DNA of 64,000 nt. Source: Adineta ricciae (lineage: Eukaryota; Rotifera; Eurotatoria; Adinetida; Adinetidae). Below the pieces are notes generated by a model that saw only the letters and a list, made by a program, of their open reading frames with translations, was not told the DNA's origin and did no database searches. Positions 22,531 to 34,581 of the stretch are shown here, piece by piece. The stretch is taken from contig CAJNOJ010000063.1 of NCBI GenBank assembly GCA_905250025.1, forward strand, positions 327,210 through 391,209, in the 5' to 3' direction. The position numbers and the translations under genes are program-made. Each line of letters starts with the position of its first letter. The stretch's first letter is position 1.

Positions 22531-22550
22531 TTTCTTTCTTTCTTTCTTTC
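22531..22550. repeat. (TTTC)n microsatellite
   Basis: Five tandem TTTC units in the short spacer between TMEM87 and DENND5. Confidence 0.8.
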
Positions 22551-22784
22551 TGTCATCATTCTTGTTTGTTTTTGTTTGTAACATGAGCTTATTCAGCAGG
22601 TGGTTGTTCCTCAATTGACAAAGAATTTCTTTGCGATTATTTCAGGAGGATGAAGATCTTTGAAAAATATTTTCCTTTTATTGTGATATTTCAGATATTT
22701 TTTGTACATAGTTCTTCTCAACATTTTCATATAGAGAAAATCTCACTCGATGTTCATATCGAATTAAAACAAGAACAGAAACGA

Positions 22785-25700
22785 ATGGCAGCAACAGTAA
22801 CATTGTCAAGTAAATCCTCGATTGACAAACCACCGAAACATTCTTCTCCAATAATTAATGAAAAAGAAATTTATTCTCCTGATTCATCGTCAACAACTTT
22901 ATCACCGGAATCGACACATTCGATTTCATCACCTGATAAATCTTTTGTTGTTCATGAACAACCACAATCTATTCGTCTTGTTGATTATTTTGTTGTTTGT
23001 GGTATAAACAAATATGTTGATGTTGAACCTTCGATTGATTTAACTCGTAAAAACATTCCGTTTTTTCAAAATCTCTATTTTTCTTTCGTGATTTCTAGTC
23101 AGTGATCAAGTAATCAATCCATTTCAATGTTCATATCGTTGTCGTGTTCTGTGTCATTATCCGAATGAACTACCAAATAATCAATTCGATGAAGATGCAA
23201 TCAGTCGTTTATCAATGCCGGATGGTGTTTCTATTCAACAGAATTCACCCGATCCACCAACGACACATCCATTTCTCATCACGCGATTGGATGGAACACG
23301 TTACTACGGTGTGGCATTGACATTTTTCGAACAATTAACTCATGATGATGGAACATATCCAGATAATTCATCTTCAACAGCAGTCAGTTCATTGAATCGT
23401 TTAATTGAAGCGTATTCTCGACAGCCACGTCGTTCGTCAACCGTCCTTTATGCAAGTAAAGCGATATGTTTGATTGGTCCATTACCTCATTATTCAACAT
23501 TTAAACATATTTTGAAGCTTCTTTATCGAATGACCAGTGAACATGATCTGCTAGGTTTACCACTCGAAGCACATTTATACAATATTTTACATGAATTGCA
23601 TATTCCATCTCCAGCGTTAACTCATTCAGTCCTGAAATTTCGTGTCGGAGAAAGACAATTAACAGTTTGGCAACCAAGTATCAATTATGATGATTTACCT
23701 CTATTAGATTTTAATTTGTTAGATTTCTTTTCTCTTCTCGGTGTCGAAGGTGTTATTGATCTTGTTACATGTGCATTATTAGAACATCAAATTATTCTAA
23801 AATCTTCAGGTAAATCAAAAGAAATTGTACTTTGACGTTTTTCTCTGACTTTTTCCATCTTTTAGATTATAATCGCCTGATGCTTGTTGCTGAATGTTTA
23901 ACCTCATTGTTATTTCCATTTCAATGGACTCTTCTCTATGTTCCAATTGTGTTTACTGCTGCTCTTGTTTGTCTGGATGTTCCTGTTCCTGCCATAATGG
24001 GTCTTCGAATCAATAAATCGACTGGTACTTCCGATAATCCAAATTCTAACAATAATAAAGATGATGATGATAATGACTCTGATGCTTACAGTGATACAAG
24101 TGATGACGCCAACTTTGAAGTTCAGCGTTGTGTTGTTCATATCGATACTGGACGAATCCAATTACCTGATGATATGCCACGTTTTCCAGATCGTTCGATC
24201 TTTCGCGATGAATTAAATGAAATTTTATCACGATTTAATAGTTATATAAATAGGAACGAATCATCGAAGAAGAACAGCTTAGGAAAACAACGAAAAAGTC
24301 AGAAAAGTGAAGATTGGACACATGTTGATAATGAAGAAGTTGTTAATGAGCCAAGTCAGGCATTATCACGCCTATCTGCCATTGCAAAACGTGCTGGAAT
24401 TGTTCTTAACAAAAACGAAGATGAAAATAGTAATGAATCTTTTTCTTTGTTCAATGAAAACGAATTGGAGAAACTTTCAGCAAGTAATTGTTTACGTTCA
24501 TCATTTATCAACCGTTTTGCACAGTTATTTTGTCAAATGGATGCATTTATATGTTATCCACCATCAGGAAAATATGCAAATATTGATCAATGGTTAGCCC
24601 AACGTAGTACAACGAAGAATTTTGATCGAACAATGTTCATTGCTGATCAACCAAAACCTCATGTGCCTTTTTTACTTGCATTTATGGAAACGCAATCATT
24701 TGTATCATTTGTGGACAGTAAAATTGCAGCAAGATTCAATGGAGAAAATCTTCTTTTTGGTTTAACACATAAACATCTGCAATTCTTTTCTGAGCGTATT
24801 CGTTTGTATCGTGATCGTCGAGATTTACCGTATCAAAAGTGTCTATCGATTGAGTCAATCGATCGCAGTACGCGTCTTCGTTTTACTTCGCCTTATCCAC
24901 CATCGTTAATAATCATCAACGCATCTCCTGTTCGTGCATTGAATAATTATATTTCGTCATCGGAAGTTTCTTATTTGTTTGAAAATCTGAATGGAACGTT
25001 ACTTGAATCATCTTCTTCGATGGCAATGCCAGCATCTCCAATGACACCGGGAATTTCAGATAGAACTGTTCGACGAACGCGATCTTATCAACAAAAACAT
25101 CCGCCAAGACGAAAAACAAGAATGAAAAAACAGCAAACAGTCGCAACAAACGAACAACAACATGTTGTTCTCGTCGAAAATGAAGTTGTCTTCCAGCAAT
25201 TATTGAAAGAATGTACAATGAAAGTAAGTCTTCGAAGAAATTTCGTATTGGACAGTAAAGAGAAGTTTTAATTTAGACAAAACGGATGGTTATCGAAAAA
25301 ATGGAAGATATCGTTGAAGGAACGTCCGGATTGAAAAATCTCGATTCGTCATCAATGTTTAATTTGGAAGAAAATGTTCTTATAGCAGGTTTTTGTGATT
25401 TACTCGAGCGAGTTTGGTCACACGGACTTAATCATAGACCAAGTGGAAAGTCTGCTCTTTGGAATCATATTAAATATTATGTTAAACTTAAGAAATATGA
25501 AGCAGAACCATCGTACGGCAATCTTCCAATGAATTACGCTAAAGACGAAGATCCAGGTTAATTCTTTTTCTTCATCGTCGTAGAGACAATTCTTCTTAAT
25601 TTTATCAATATTTTTAGCGTTAGTTTGGTGTTTAATGAGAAAACAGTTAGTTAATCGTAGTGTATCAGCTAGTCGATCACATTCGCCAAATGGCCACCGT

Positions 25701-27815
25701 AAGAAACAGGTTTTCATTTAATGAAAGTTTTTTTTCTGCGTATCTATTAAAGGTTCTCATACTCTTCCACGTCCTTACATGAGTCAACATCAGCCACGTT
25801 CATCTCCACTTCTTCAAATGACCGGTTCAACATTAAGTCTTAGTCCTTCGGAAAATGTTCCTCGAGATCATCCATCCAATACATCTATTCTTCATGATTT
25901 TCGTTCGATTCAATCATGTTTTGGACAAAATCATGTTTCTACCTCAGCATCTGAAATCGGTTTTGCTCGTGCTTTTGTCCGTTTAGCACTCGAACGGCGT
26001 CTTCTCTCTCGTCATTTATCTGAGCTCTTTGCTCACAGTGATCTCTTACAAGTCTTATATAAACGTGAAGCGTTCTTACGTGCAGACGATGGTGATTTAC
26101 GTAAACAATTCTTAGCACATGTTGAATCGCTGCGTCTACTCGATTATAAATGCTTTTCAAATTCTTATGCAGACATTGATATAATCTATCATATTACAGT
26201 CGTTCCAGCAAAAACACGAACTACTGGAATATCAAGTACAACTGCAAATCCGTACATTGCATTAGCAGGAGTGTTAGGTTCAACAAAAGTGGTCCCACTA
26301 CTTTCGAAAAATTCATCTGAAGTTCGATTGAAAGTACATAGATTCATTTTTCAAACTAAAACCTAAATGAAATTATTTAGCATAAAAATTTGGGTCAATT
26401 AACAACGCTACGAATCGGCCATGATAATTCAGGTTTAATGCCACGATGGCATATTGATCATGTTATTGTTCGAAATCAGTTAACAAATAATCGTTACCGG
26501 TTTGTTCCTAGTTTAGAATCGGTTTTCTTGTGTATCTTTTCAATTTAAAGATTTCCATGTGGTCGATGGTTAGGCAAAGGTGTTGATGACGATAGTCTCG
26601 AACGATTACTTTTTGTTGATGCAACGGGTTCATTTGAAATGAATGAAAGTGATAATAATAATTCTGTTTCCGATTCCGCATCACCATCTCAGTTAATGAC
26701 AACAAGTTTAATTGGTGGAGGATCACAAGCAAGTTTATCGGCTGTTGGACGATCAAGATCACCTAGTTTACGACGTGCAAATGATCAAAGTAAGTCATTA
26801 GTGTTGAGCTTCATTGAAACTCATGCATAGTAATAAAATCTAATCACATGAACATCCCACATACAGATACTGTTCTTGGTTGGTTCTCGGAAAATTTCTA
26901 TCGCCGTAAGAATTGCATGAAAGCCTGATTTGGTTCTTTTTACCTCTGACATACATACCCAACACTATTGCTGCTACTGATTTACCATTACTCGTCTCGC
27001 GAATTCATCTAACACAAAATTATCTTATTGCCTTTTGCTTTTCTATTTCTAGAAAATCAATCGAATCACCAAGCCGATGATATTTATGAATTACTGGGTC
27101 GATCAATTAATCAACTGGTCAAATATTTTGATGAATCTGAGAAGAAGGTAAAACTAGTTCGTTCACTTTCAGAGAACAATCGTACGGCTCGTTTAGAGAG
27201 GATTGATCACCCCGATCTTATGTGGTGAAGATGGTCTAGTGAACGCATTGGAAAAAACACTTTCGTTTGGTTTGAAAAAGTCAAGTGGTAATGTACCATT
27301 TTTTGGTGGCGGTCGAAAACGATATGTGTGGGATTTTCTAAGTGCGAATCGATTTCGAAATGATTGATTTTCATATTCAATGAATTTGCTCGTTTAGTCA
27401 AAGTCAGCGACGAATATGATGGTCGTCGATCACAATGGCAACGTAGCGGAATGGAAAAAGCCATTGTTTGTTATATCAACGGTGTTCGATCCATCGAAAA
27501 AGCTCTCGCCACATTCGGTAAAGATGGTCGCTTTCAAAGCTGGTGTTGCCTGGCTTGCAAGTAAGGATTATTATTGATGCGTTATAGAATTTTGTGGTGA
27601 AATTCTCGCTGTTTAGATTACATTTATTATCGGATTGGTTTCGATTGTTAAGTCAATGTAGTGATGCATGTCTAACGCAATTCTATGATCCTGTGAATAA
27701 TTGTTTCCGTCAAGAAAAACTTAATCAGTTCATTGTCAATATTCTCGAACCTGTTAAAGATTTCGATTTTGCTCATTTAGAACCAGCACTACTAAAAGGT
27801 CTTGCTGGTGTTTGA
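22785..27815 (+). CDS. DENND5: DENND5A/B orthologue (Rab6-interacting, Rab39 GEF-type): DENN - RUN1 - PLAT - RUN2
   Basis: About 1,350 residues in many exons. The order of domains is that of DENND5. uDENN starts at RLVDYFVVCGINKYVDVEPS, then FLITRLDGTRYYGVALTF and VLYASKAICLIGPLPHY. cDENN/dDENN follow (LLFPFQWTLLYVPIV, VPVPAIMGLRI), broken by an acidic Ser-rich insert near 24050-24110. The first RUN domain is at about 25340-26160 (SGKSALWNHIKYYV, GFARAFVRLALERRLLSRHL). PLAT is at 26180-26560 (YHITVVPAKTRTTG, PRWHIDHVIVRNQ, CGRWLGKG), and a second RUN reaches the C-terminus (CGEDGLVNALEKTLSFG). DENND5 acts as a GEF and effector scaffold on Golgi/endosomal Rabs. I place the start at 22785 (MAATVTL). 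An in-frame ATG at 22650 would add a hydrophobic leader not expected for a cytosolic protein, and an intron may lie between. AATAAA follows at about 27938. Confidence 0.9.
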
Positions 27816-28829
27816 AATTCATTGTCTATCCCAAGAATGTGAACTTTTTTGTTGTTGTTGTAATTGTATCTGTATATTAATTTGAACAAACAACAGTGAT
27901 ATACACAAAACCGAAAAGGCCTTTTTTCTCATCGCAATAAAATATTTATTTTTCCTTTTTTCAATCATGTTTTTTCTCGTTTGTTCTATTTGTCTATTTT
28001 CAATCTCTGAATAAATATGTATGAACTATTTCAATGATACTTTCTTCGTCGAAGGCAATCGGATGTAACTATCATTGCTATCAATGGACAAAGAATCCAA
28101 ATAGTTTCTTCATCAAACTGAATGGCATCTAAGACTTGACGATTTATGAACATAATTGCTTAAATAAATCCCCATGCATGATTCCTTCCTTAAGCTTTTA
28201 GCGAAACTTTCACTAACAAAAGATGGAAGAAATAAAACAATCCTTTGAATAACATCGATTTGTACAGTCTATAAATCTATATGTGATCGACTCACAGATA
28301 AACATTCAATATCATCTTTTCTCTTGAAAAAGAAAACAAGAAGTAAAAATGCATGGCGAAAAATATATCAATCATCTTTAGATCTGACTGCCAACTACAA
28401 TCTACTACATATTTGCATTTCATTTATTCTTTTTCCTCATTTTTCCTTGTCAAAATTCTTTATTTTGTTGGTAAACTACTAGTGCAATTTACGTAACCTG
28501 CCGTTGTAGACAGAAATATCTCATCAAACAGCTCTGCAAAGATATTTTCATCATCGAAACAGTGCTCCACGTACAGAGCCAACAGTATGTATATTTTTGA
28601 GCTGCAGTACTAACTTGATAGTTGCATGCTGTTAGAACTGTTTATAAATCACATATCCAATATATCTTATTTTTTTGAATATATTCACTATAAAGACCAC
28701 AGAGGTTTCACAGAATAGTTACACCAGTACCTTCTGAACTTGAATAAATACTGTTGTACTTAAAGAAATAGTTATCACACTGTTGTTTTGTACTTGATTT
28801 CTGTTAAAGCAACGATAGTTTTGATTGAG
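27816..28829. other. Intergenic stretch after DENND5
   Basis: Holds the DENND5 3' UTR and polyadenylation signal. Beyond that it is AT-rich without a recognised gene. Confidence 0.5.
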
Positions 28830-29200
28830 TAATACATATGGGCCTAGCTACCGAGACGCAAGATTTCAAACAGACGTAGAAAAAAAACCTAATACTGGAT
28901 TGTGCGGCGTGATTTGTCTATTTCAACTCGAATTTAAAGCCAAACAGAAGAGAGCAAAAACAGAGTTAACCAGTGTGAGTGTGATTATACTGTCGGGATA
29001 CAAAGACGTCTATCACATTTCGCAAGTCAATGGCAATTTTACGGTCTGCTTCACCTGTTGGTTCAGTTTTATCCTTTCCAATGTGTTCAGGCCATGAACT
29101 TCAGGGTCTCTTGAGTCGCTCACACAAGAAGGAAAGGTTCAGTTCGCTTCGATCGAAGATGTCAAACTATGCAATATGATTGGCATTTCCACCTAACAAT
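28830..29200 (+). other. Coding-like DNA with unresolved exons
   Basis: GC is visibly higher than in the surroundings. Two stretches read like protein on the plus strand: 28838-28975 (SYRDARFQTDVEKKPNTGLC..., ending just before a good donor GTGAGTG) and about 29100-29196 (SLESLTQEGKVQFASIEDVK, preceded by CTTCAG). A third frame between them also reads well (QWQFYGLLHLLVQFYPFQCV). I could not connect them with matching phases. It may be part of the gene whose tail is at 29988-30395, or a decayed gene. Confidence 0.3.
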
Positions 29201-29463
29201 GGATTTTATATGTGTGAATTCATCGTTGATTTTGATTTGTCTTATATTTCCTGTTTTGACTGACTTCATATGCATCAATCCACATAAAATTCATCTTTTC
29301 TTTTTTCGACTGTTTGTACCTGACGATACATGTTCATCTGGCGTGTCGATATTTATATCGGCAGTGTGATAGATGAAGACGTAGGGGAGACACTTGTTCT
29401 TCGAGAATATTGATTGGACTAAATTGGCCTTTATCATCTTCCATTACTCGTAAACTCTGCCTC

Positions 29464-29471
29464 TATATAAG
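29464..29471 (+). promoter_or_regulatory. TATA box candidate
   Basis: TATATAAG, with sequence typical of a strong TATA box, about 60 bp before the segment that is duplicated around the N at 29747. It could drive the unrecognised gene ending at 30395. Confidence 0.35.
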
Positions 29472-29525
29472 CCCCAAACAAATTCAAATCGATAATACTG
29501 ATAACATTATTTACGAATATTTGTA

Positions 29526-29968
29526 CTATACGTCCATGTGTGTCCGAGAAGACGTATGTTGAAAGTGAAACATGTTTTATTTCATTTGAAGATCGAGCAT
29601 GTCATCATTTTAAATTAGTCTGCTGTTTACATTAGAAAATTTTGAAAGCATTCGAGTCCATTTCATCGATACACGTCAGAATCGCGTTTTATATGAGAAT
29701 AATGTTTTCATATTGATTATCATATGGACATTGACTTACGATCAATNCTATACGTCCATGTGTGTCCGAGAAGACGTATGTTGAAAGTGAAACATGTTTT
29801 ATTTCATTTGAAGATCGAGCATGTCATCATTTTAAATTAGTCTGCTGTTTACATTAGAAAATTTTGAAAGCATTCGAGTCCATTTCATCGATACACGTCA
29901 GAATCGCGTTTTATATGAGAATAATGTTTTCATATTGATTATCATATGGACATTGACTTACGATCAAT
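29526..29968. repeat. 221-bp direct duplication flanking an N (probable assembly join)
   Basis: 29526-29746 and 29748-29968 appear identical and are separated only by the N at 29747. The second copy runs on without break into unique sequence. This is the pattern of two overlapping contigs laid end to end. The real chromosome probably has one copy. Confidence 0.9.
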
Positions 29969-29987
29969 ATTTATCCTTCTTTTTCAG

Positions 29988-30395
29988 GTAGTTCGACATT
30001 CCAACAGCAATGTGTGTGGACGAATTATCAACAATTTTGGCTGCGCCTGGCAACGTGAGAATTATTAAATATCTTCTCGTTTTTCTTCAGTGATTTTTTT
30101 CAAGATGCGGCTGATCTTCTTCACCAGTTGGCTGTTCTACATGGATCTGTGGCAAAAATCGACATAAGCATTTCGCAAACTCACACGGGTCATTTGAATT
30201 TCATCATATAGTAAGCAGCTGATTGAAATTTGCTAAATTGAAAAACCTACTTTTAGTTTTCACGCAAACAATTCCGCACAAAAGTTTTACGAATATACAA
30301 CAAATGCGTTGTGGCAAGGAAGTAGTGTCGAATGCATTACCTATGCCCAAACACCATTGCAAGACGCAACGGAGGAACAGAATCAAACACACTGA
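29988..30395 (+). CDS. Last three exons of an unrecognised gene
   Basis: Exons 29988-30054, 30091-30210 and 30257-30395 join with consistent phases through good splice sites (GTGAGA...CTTCAG and GTAAGC...TTTTAG) and end at TGA. The predicted tail includes FFQDAADLLHQLAVLHGSVA, IDISISQTHTGHLNFIIYFH and NALWQGSSVECITYAQTPLQ. Composition is natural and free of low-complexity bias. The acceptor at 29987 (TTTTTCAG) requires an upstream exon. A phase-compatible candidate (…NFESIRVHFIDT, donor GTCAGA) lies in the duplicated segment just before, but no start codon could be fixed. I recognise no domain. Confidence 0.45.
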
Positions 30396-30847
30396 CAATT
30401 TTTCTATCTGCTCTGTTGTCAAACATTTAGTTCTACATTCTCGCTCTGATTTTTGTTTGTTCAGTTGCAGAGATTCTCAGTTCACATGTTCGTATTTTTT
30501 GTTTAATGTACAACGGTGATCTTCATTCCATCTTTCTCTTATCATTTTTTCGGATGCTATGTTCAAACTTTTTTCTTCATGGCTTCATGTGTTTTCTTAT
30601 TTGTCATCATACATGTTCACTAGTTAGAATAAGAGACGTTTTTCAAACGATTCCTCATACAATCCATTAGTTCCTCTTCTAACCTGCTCGATTTAGATTT
30701 AGATTGATCAAAGAATGCGGCTTTGTTTATATTATTTAGAGTAAGAGAATGATAAGTTAAATAACACTCATATATCGATAAAAATCCCAGACAACAAAAA
30801 GAAAGTATACTAAGAAAATGTAGAACTGTTTGTTTGTCTTGTTTCTC
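30396..30847. other. Intergenic stretch between convergent genes
   Basis: 3' flanks of the unrecognised gene (+) and coatomer gamma (-). No other signal recognised. Confidence 0.5.
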
Positions 30848-33800
30848 TTATTCTACTGCTGAAGCGATGACTTGTACGGCTGATTCATCAGTTGAACGTA
30901 TAGTTAACTGCATAGTAATAGCTTGTGAACTGGGATCTGCTGATGTTCCACCTAATGCCATTTTTGCTCGAACAAGAACATCGTGTCCACCACGATAAAC
31001 ACCAGCCAAGTAGAGAGCATGAGACGCTTTGCCGTCTGGAATTTTATCGGATCTTTCACAAGCTTGCATTCCCATATAGTTGATGATTTTTTTGACACAC
31101 TCTGTAAACAAAACGAAAAAACAATTAAGAGGATAAACGAGTAATAAACAATATTACCTTCGAGTGTCGGAATAGGTAATGTATACGTATCTTCGAGTTC
31201 ATTTTCAGCGCCAATTTCCTCCCACGATGCAGACCAATTGGGTTTCAATACTTTTTGTACATGATCACTAACAGCTACTTCGACGTCTTCCAACTTAAAA
31301 ACAAGAATACATCTTTATTTCTTTTTCAAAACAAAAATACATACGACAAATTCATCGGCATAGCCTTCTTCATCATCGGGTTCACCTGTGGCTGGATCAC
31401 AATCTTTTACTGTGTATTTCATCGTGCATGCCAATGCTCCGGTGACCGCCGATGAATCATCAGGTAATTTAACTAATGTATAAGTTGTGCCTGTATCATT
31501 GCATTTAATCACTTGACAAGGAGTATAGTGAACAACTTCAAAACCTTCAGCTGATCCATCCATCTGAACAGTTACTTTCTCTAACAGTTGATCGTTCAGT
31601 GTGTTGTTTATATCAAACTAAAGATGAAAAAAAAAGGAAAGTGTTATTGAAAATGAAACAATGAATAACAGAGAAACGTTACTTGAAAAACAATGTAGTG
31701 ACTAAAAACATGTTTGATACAGCGAACTACGTATTCAACTTCACTCTCAGTTAAATCAACAGATAATGATGATTTGAAGAGTGGACCCAGATGAGCAAAT
31801 TCCGGCATAGCTGATAATTGTTCTAAAACAATGGAAGAGAAATGTGTTTAGAACAAGAAAAAGAAACACTCACCACTATAAGTATCTTCTCGAGCTTTCT
31901 TCGTTTCTGAGCCTCCTGGCGAAACACCAGTACTAATACTAATATTCGCTATAAAAGAAAAGAACAAATACATTCATCAATAGAGATTTGAAAGAATATT
32001 TAACCTTTCGGTTGTTCAACTTGAACAGCTTCTACAGGTACAGATCGAACATCGAATGGTTTCGTTGTCGGTTCCATTGTATATCGGTGTAAAAGACGTT
32101 CAAGTGCAGATAAAGATACATTCATTGCTAAATGAAACCACTCCAACTTCATTGATGGTTATATTCAATTGTTCTACTTACAGTTGAGAATATAAGCTGA
32201 GTTCAATGCTTTGTCATTTTGTTTCAATAATTGATAATAGAATGTTGCACGATCACGTACTTCATCATCTTGATCAAGAGTTGTTCGTTGTAAAAGTACC
32301 AAAATGTTTGGTAATAAATCTTCTGATGCTGCGCCAAACTTAGCCAAAGCGCTGACAGCAGCTTTAAAAAGAAAGTCATACATGAACAATTGACGAAGTC
32401 GAAATACATTACCTGCACGAACAGGTGCATTCTCAAGAATGACACGATTATAAATATAACGAATATATTTAGCTGGCGTCGTTGTTCGTGGTCCTTCACG
32501 ACCCAATAAATGAAGAATACGTGTTGCCAATGATGTATGTTCACAATCTTCAATGAATTCACATAAATGAGCCAAACCTATCCGAATAAACATACACAAA
32601 AGGGTGACGAACAATGCAAGAAATGTATTCTCACCAGCTTCTTTTGCTTCAGGATTTTCTTCAACAATTGAAATGATTGTATTGACAATTGCTTTCTTAT
32701 ATTCGTATCCACCCTCTTCACGTAACATATTGGCAAGAAACGTCATCAATACTGTATGTTTACGTGGAAACTTTTGACATAATGATCTAAATTGATTAAA
32801 AACCATCATTACCAATGTAAATCAATCCTTATCCATTTCATACTTAATGGCATCGACGACCACAGTTTTGAATTGATCGGAGATTTCAGATAAAAATGAT
32901 GAGATTTGTTTCATCAACCGATCAACACCTGCTTCATTACCAGTCTATAATGGACACAAGCGATGTAACCAATTTATGATGGAGAAAATGATATATTTAC
33001 TTTGAGAAGTGTTGTTATAGCCAGCGTTGCAATTGATCGATTTGAATCAGTGATTAATGTTTCAAGATCAACATTGCAGGCTGTGACTGCTGCAGGATAT
33101 TGAATAGCAACCTATTTTAAGAAAAACAAGTTTATTTTCATTCGCTGTCTCGTCGAATCTTCTTGTAACAAACTTTATTGAGTGTTCGAACAGCAGCATA
33201 ACGTAAAACCGGTTTAGGTGATGAAATAAATAATTGAAGAACATTAACAGCTGAACTAAGTTCTTTTGGTGTCACACATTTGAGCGAAACAATTGTTGAT
33301 GCTGCTTCATAGATAACCATTTCGTTTTTATGACGTAGACATGAATCAATGAAGTCGTACATTGGACTATCCGTTCTGAAAGTCAAACGAAGAAATAATT
33401 GATTCGACACATTTGGGCCTTTAAAAGACAAAACTTTCTACTGACCCTTCGCCTTCTTCATTGATCAAACTAGCTGCTATGCGAATGAGAAAACAATACG
33501 CGTATGGGCTTCGAAGGCCAGCCTTGGAAAATTTCACAATCAATTTTCGGATCGCATGTTTGTCCGATCGACGTATTTGATAAAGAAGACCAAGCGCATG
33601 ATATTGGACCATGATATTATCGTTATTAACTGCTTCTTGAACTTCATTTACCCATCGTTTCACTACTTCAGGACCTTGACGCATCAAATGAACGGATGAC
33701 ACCAATGCGGCCGATGCAACCGATGGAAGTTTATCAACAATTGCTTGTTTCATATATCGTTCAACACTTTGCATCATCGATGCCTATAGATTTAAATGAA

Positions 33801-34581
33801 TGGGTTAACATTTCGAAAAGAAAATCTCAATACGTACATCGGTGATTTTACATAAAGCACGTATGGCCGGTCCACGGTGTGAATCTTCTTTACCGGTCAT
33901 ATCACGAGTTAAACTTGATGTTACAATGATAACATCATTGGCAACCGTTGACATTTCCTTGATCGATAGATAAATCATTCGACGAAGCATCATCTAAATG
34001 TAAAATAGAATCAAACGAGTTGTTTTACTTTCCCGGTAAAATTTACATCTTTTGATTGAAATAATTTTGTCATAGCAAAAAATGTTTCGGTTGCTTCAGT
34101 TTGACCCAATTGTTCACCCTAAAGTAAAGGACAAATTAATTGTGCATATCTAAGCAGTCATGACAAATAAATCGAAAATAATAAGACCAAATAGATCCCT
34201 CAACAGAGAAAAAAATTATGCTGTTATTCATCACCGTTCAACAGAAAAAAAACACAGAGATTCTTTTTTTTACCATTTCTGGCTATAATAGTAATGATAG
34301 AAGACGATTCTGTAAATCTAACATGATTACAAGGGTATTTTCTTACTTGATTAATCATATAAATGATTTTCGTTAGAATTTGAACACATTTTCGTGTGTT
34401 TACAGGCGTTTCATTGAATGTTCGAGCCTATTGAGTACATAAATTATATTTTTTAGAATGATAATGAACGATTTCAGTTTACTTCTTGGAGGACAGAAGC
34501 CTTTTCGAGATTCTTGTATGGATTTCCACTTGTACTCGATTCTTCATCCTTTTTATCTTGTTTTCGGAATGACGAAAGCAT
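30848..34581 (-). CDS. COPG: Coatomer subunit gamma (COPI), complete copy
   Basis: Core COPI subunit that binds ARF-GTP and cargo on Golgi membranes. About 15 exons with short introns. The first, 34581-34483, reads [15 protein letters not shown]...[11 protein letters not shown] and joins [13 protein letters not shown] (34427-34347). The adaptin-like trunk follows: [91 protein letters not shown]. Then comes the appendage domain ([72 protein letters not shown]), ending IASAVE. Nothing essential is missing. A partial second copy is at 37017-38961. The start is the only ATG matching the family's short basic/acidic N-terminus. The GPCR gene is divergently placed about 1.9 kb upstream. Confidence 0.92.

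Noticed and set aside
22650-22784. Signal-peptide-like start for DENND5
   Set aside because: DENND5 is cytosolic; the hydrophobic run is probably 5' UTR or intron, so the later ATG was chosen.
30204-30422. Minus-strand 72-codon frame
   Set aside because: Antisense to the three-exon plus-strand gene tail with proper splice sites.
11375-34581. A functional COPI gene cluster (ARF with gamma-COP)
   Set aside because: The genes are far apart, in opposite orientations and with unrelated genes between, so proximity is most likely chance.
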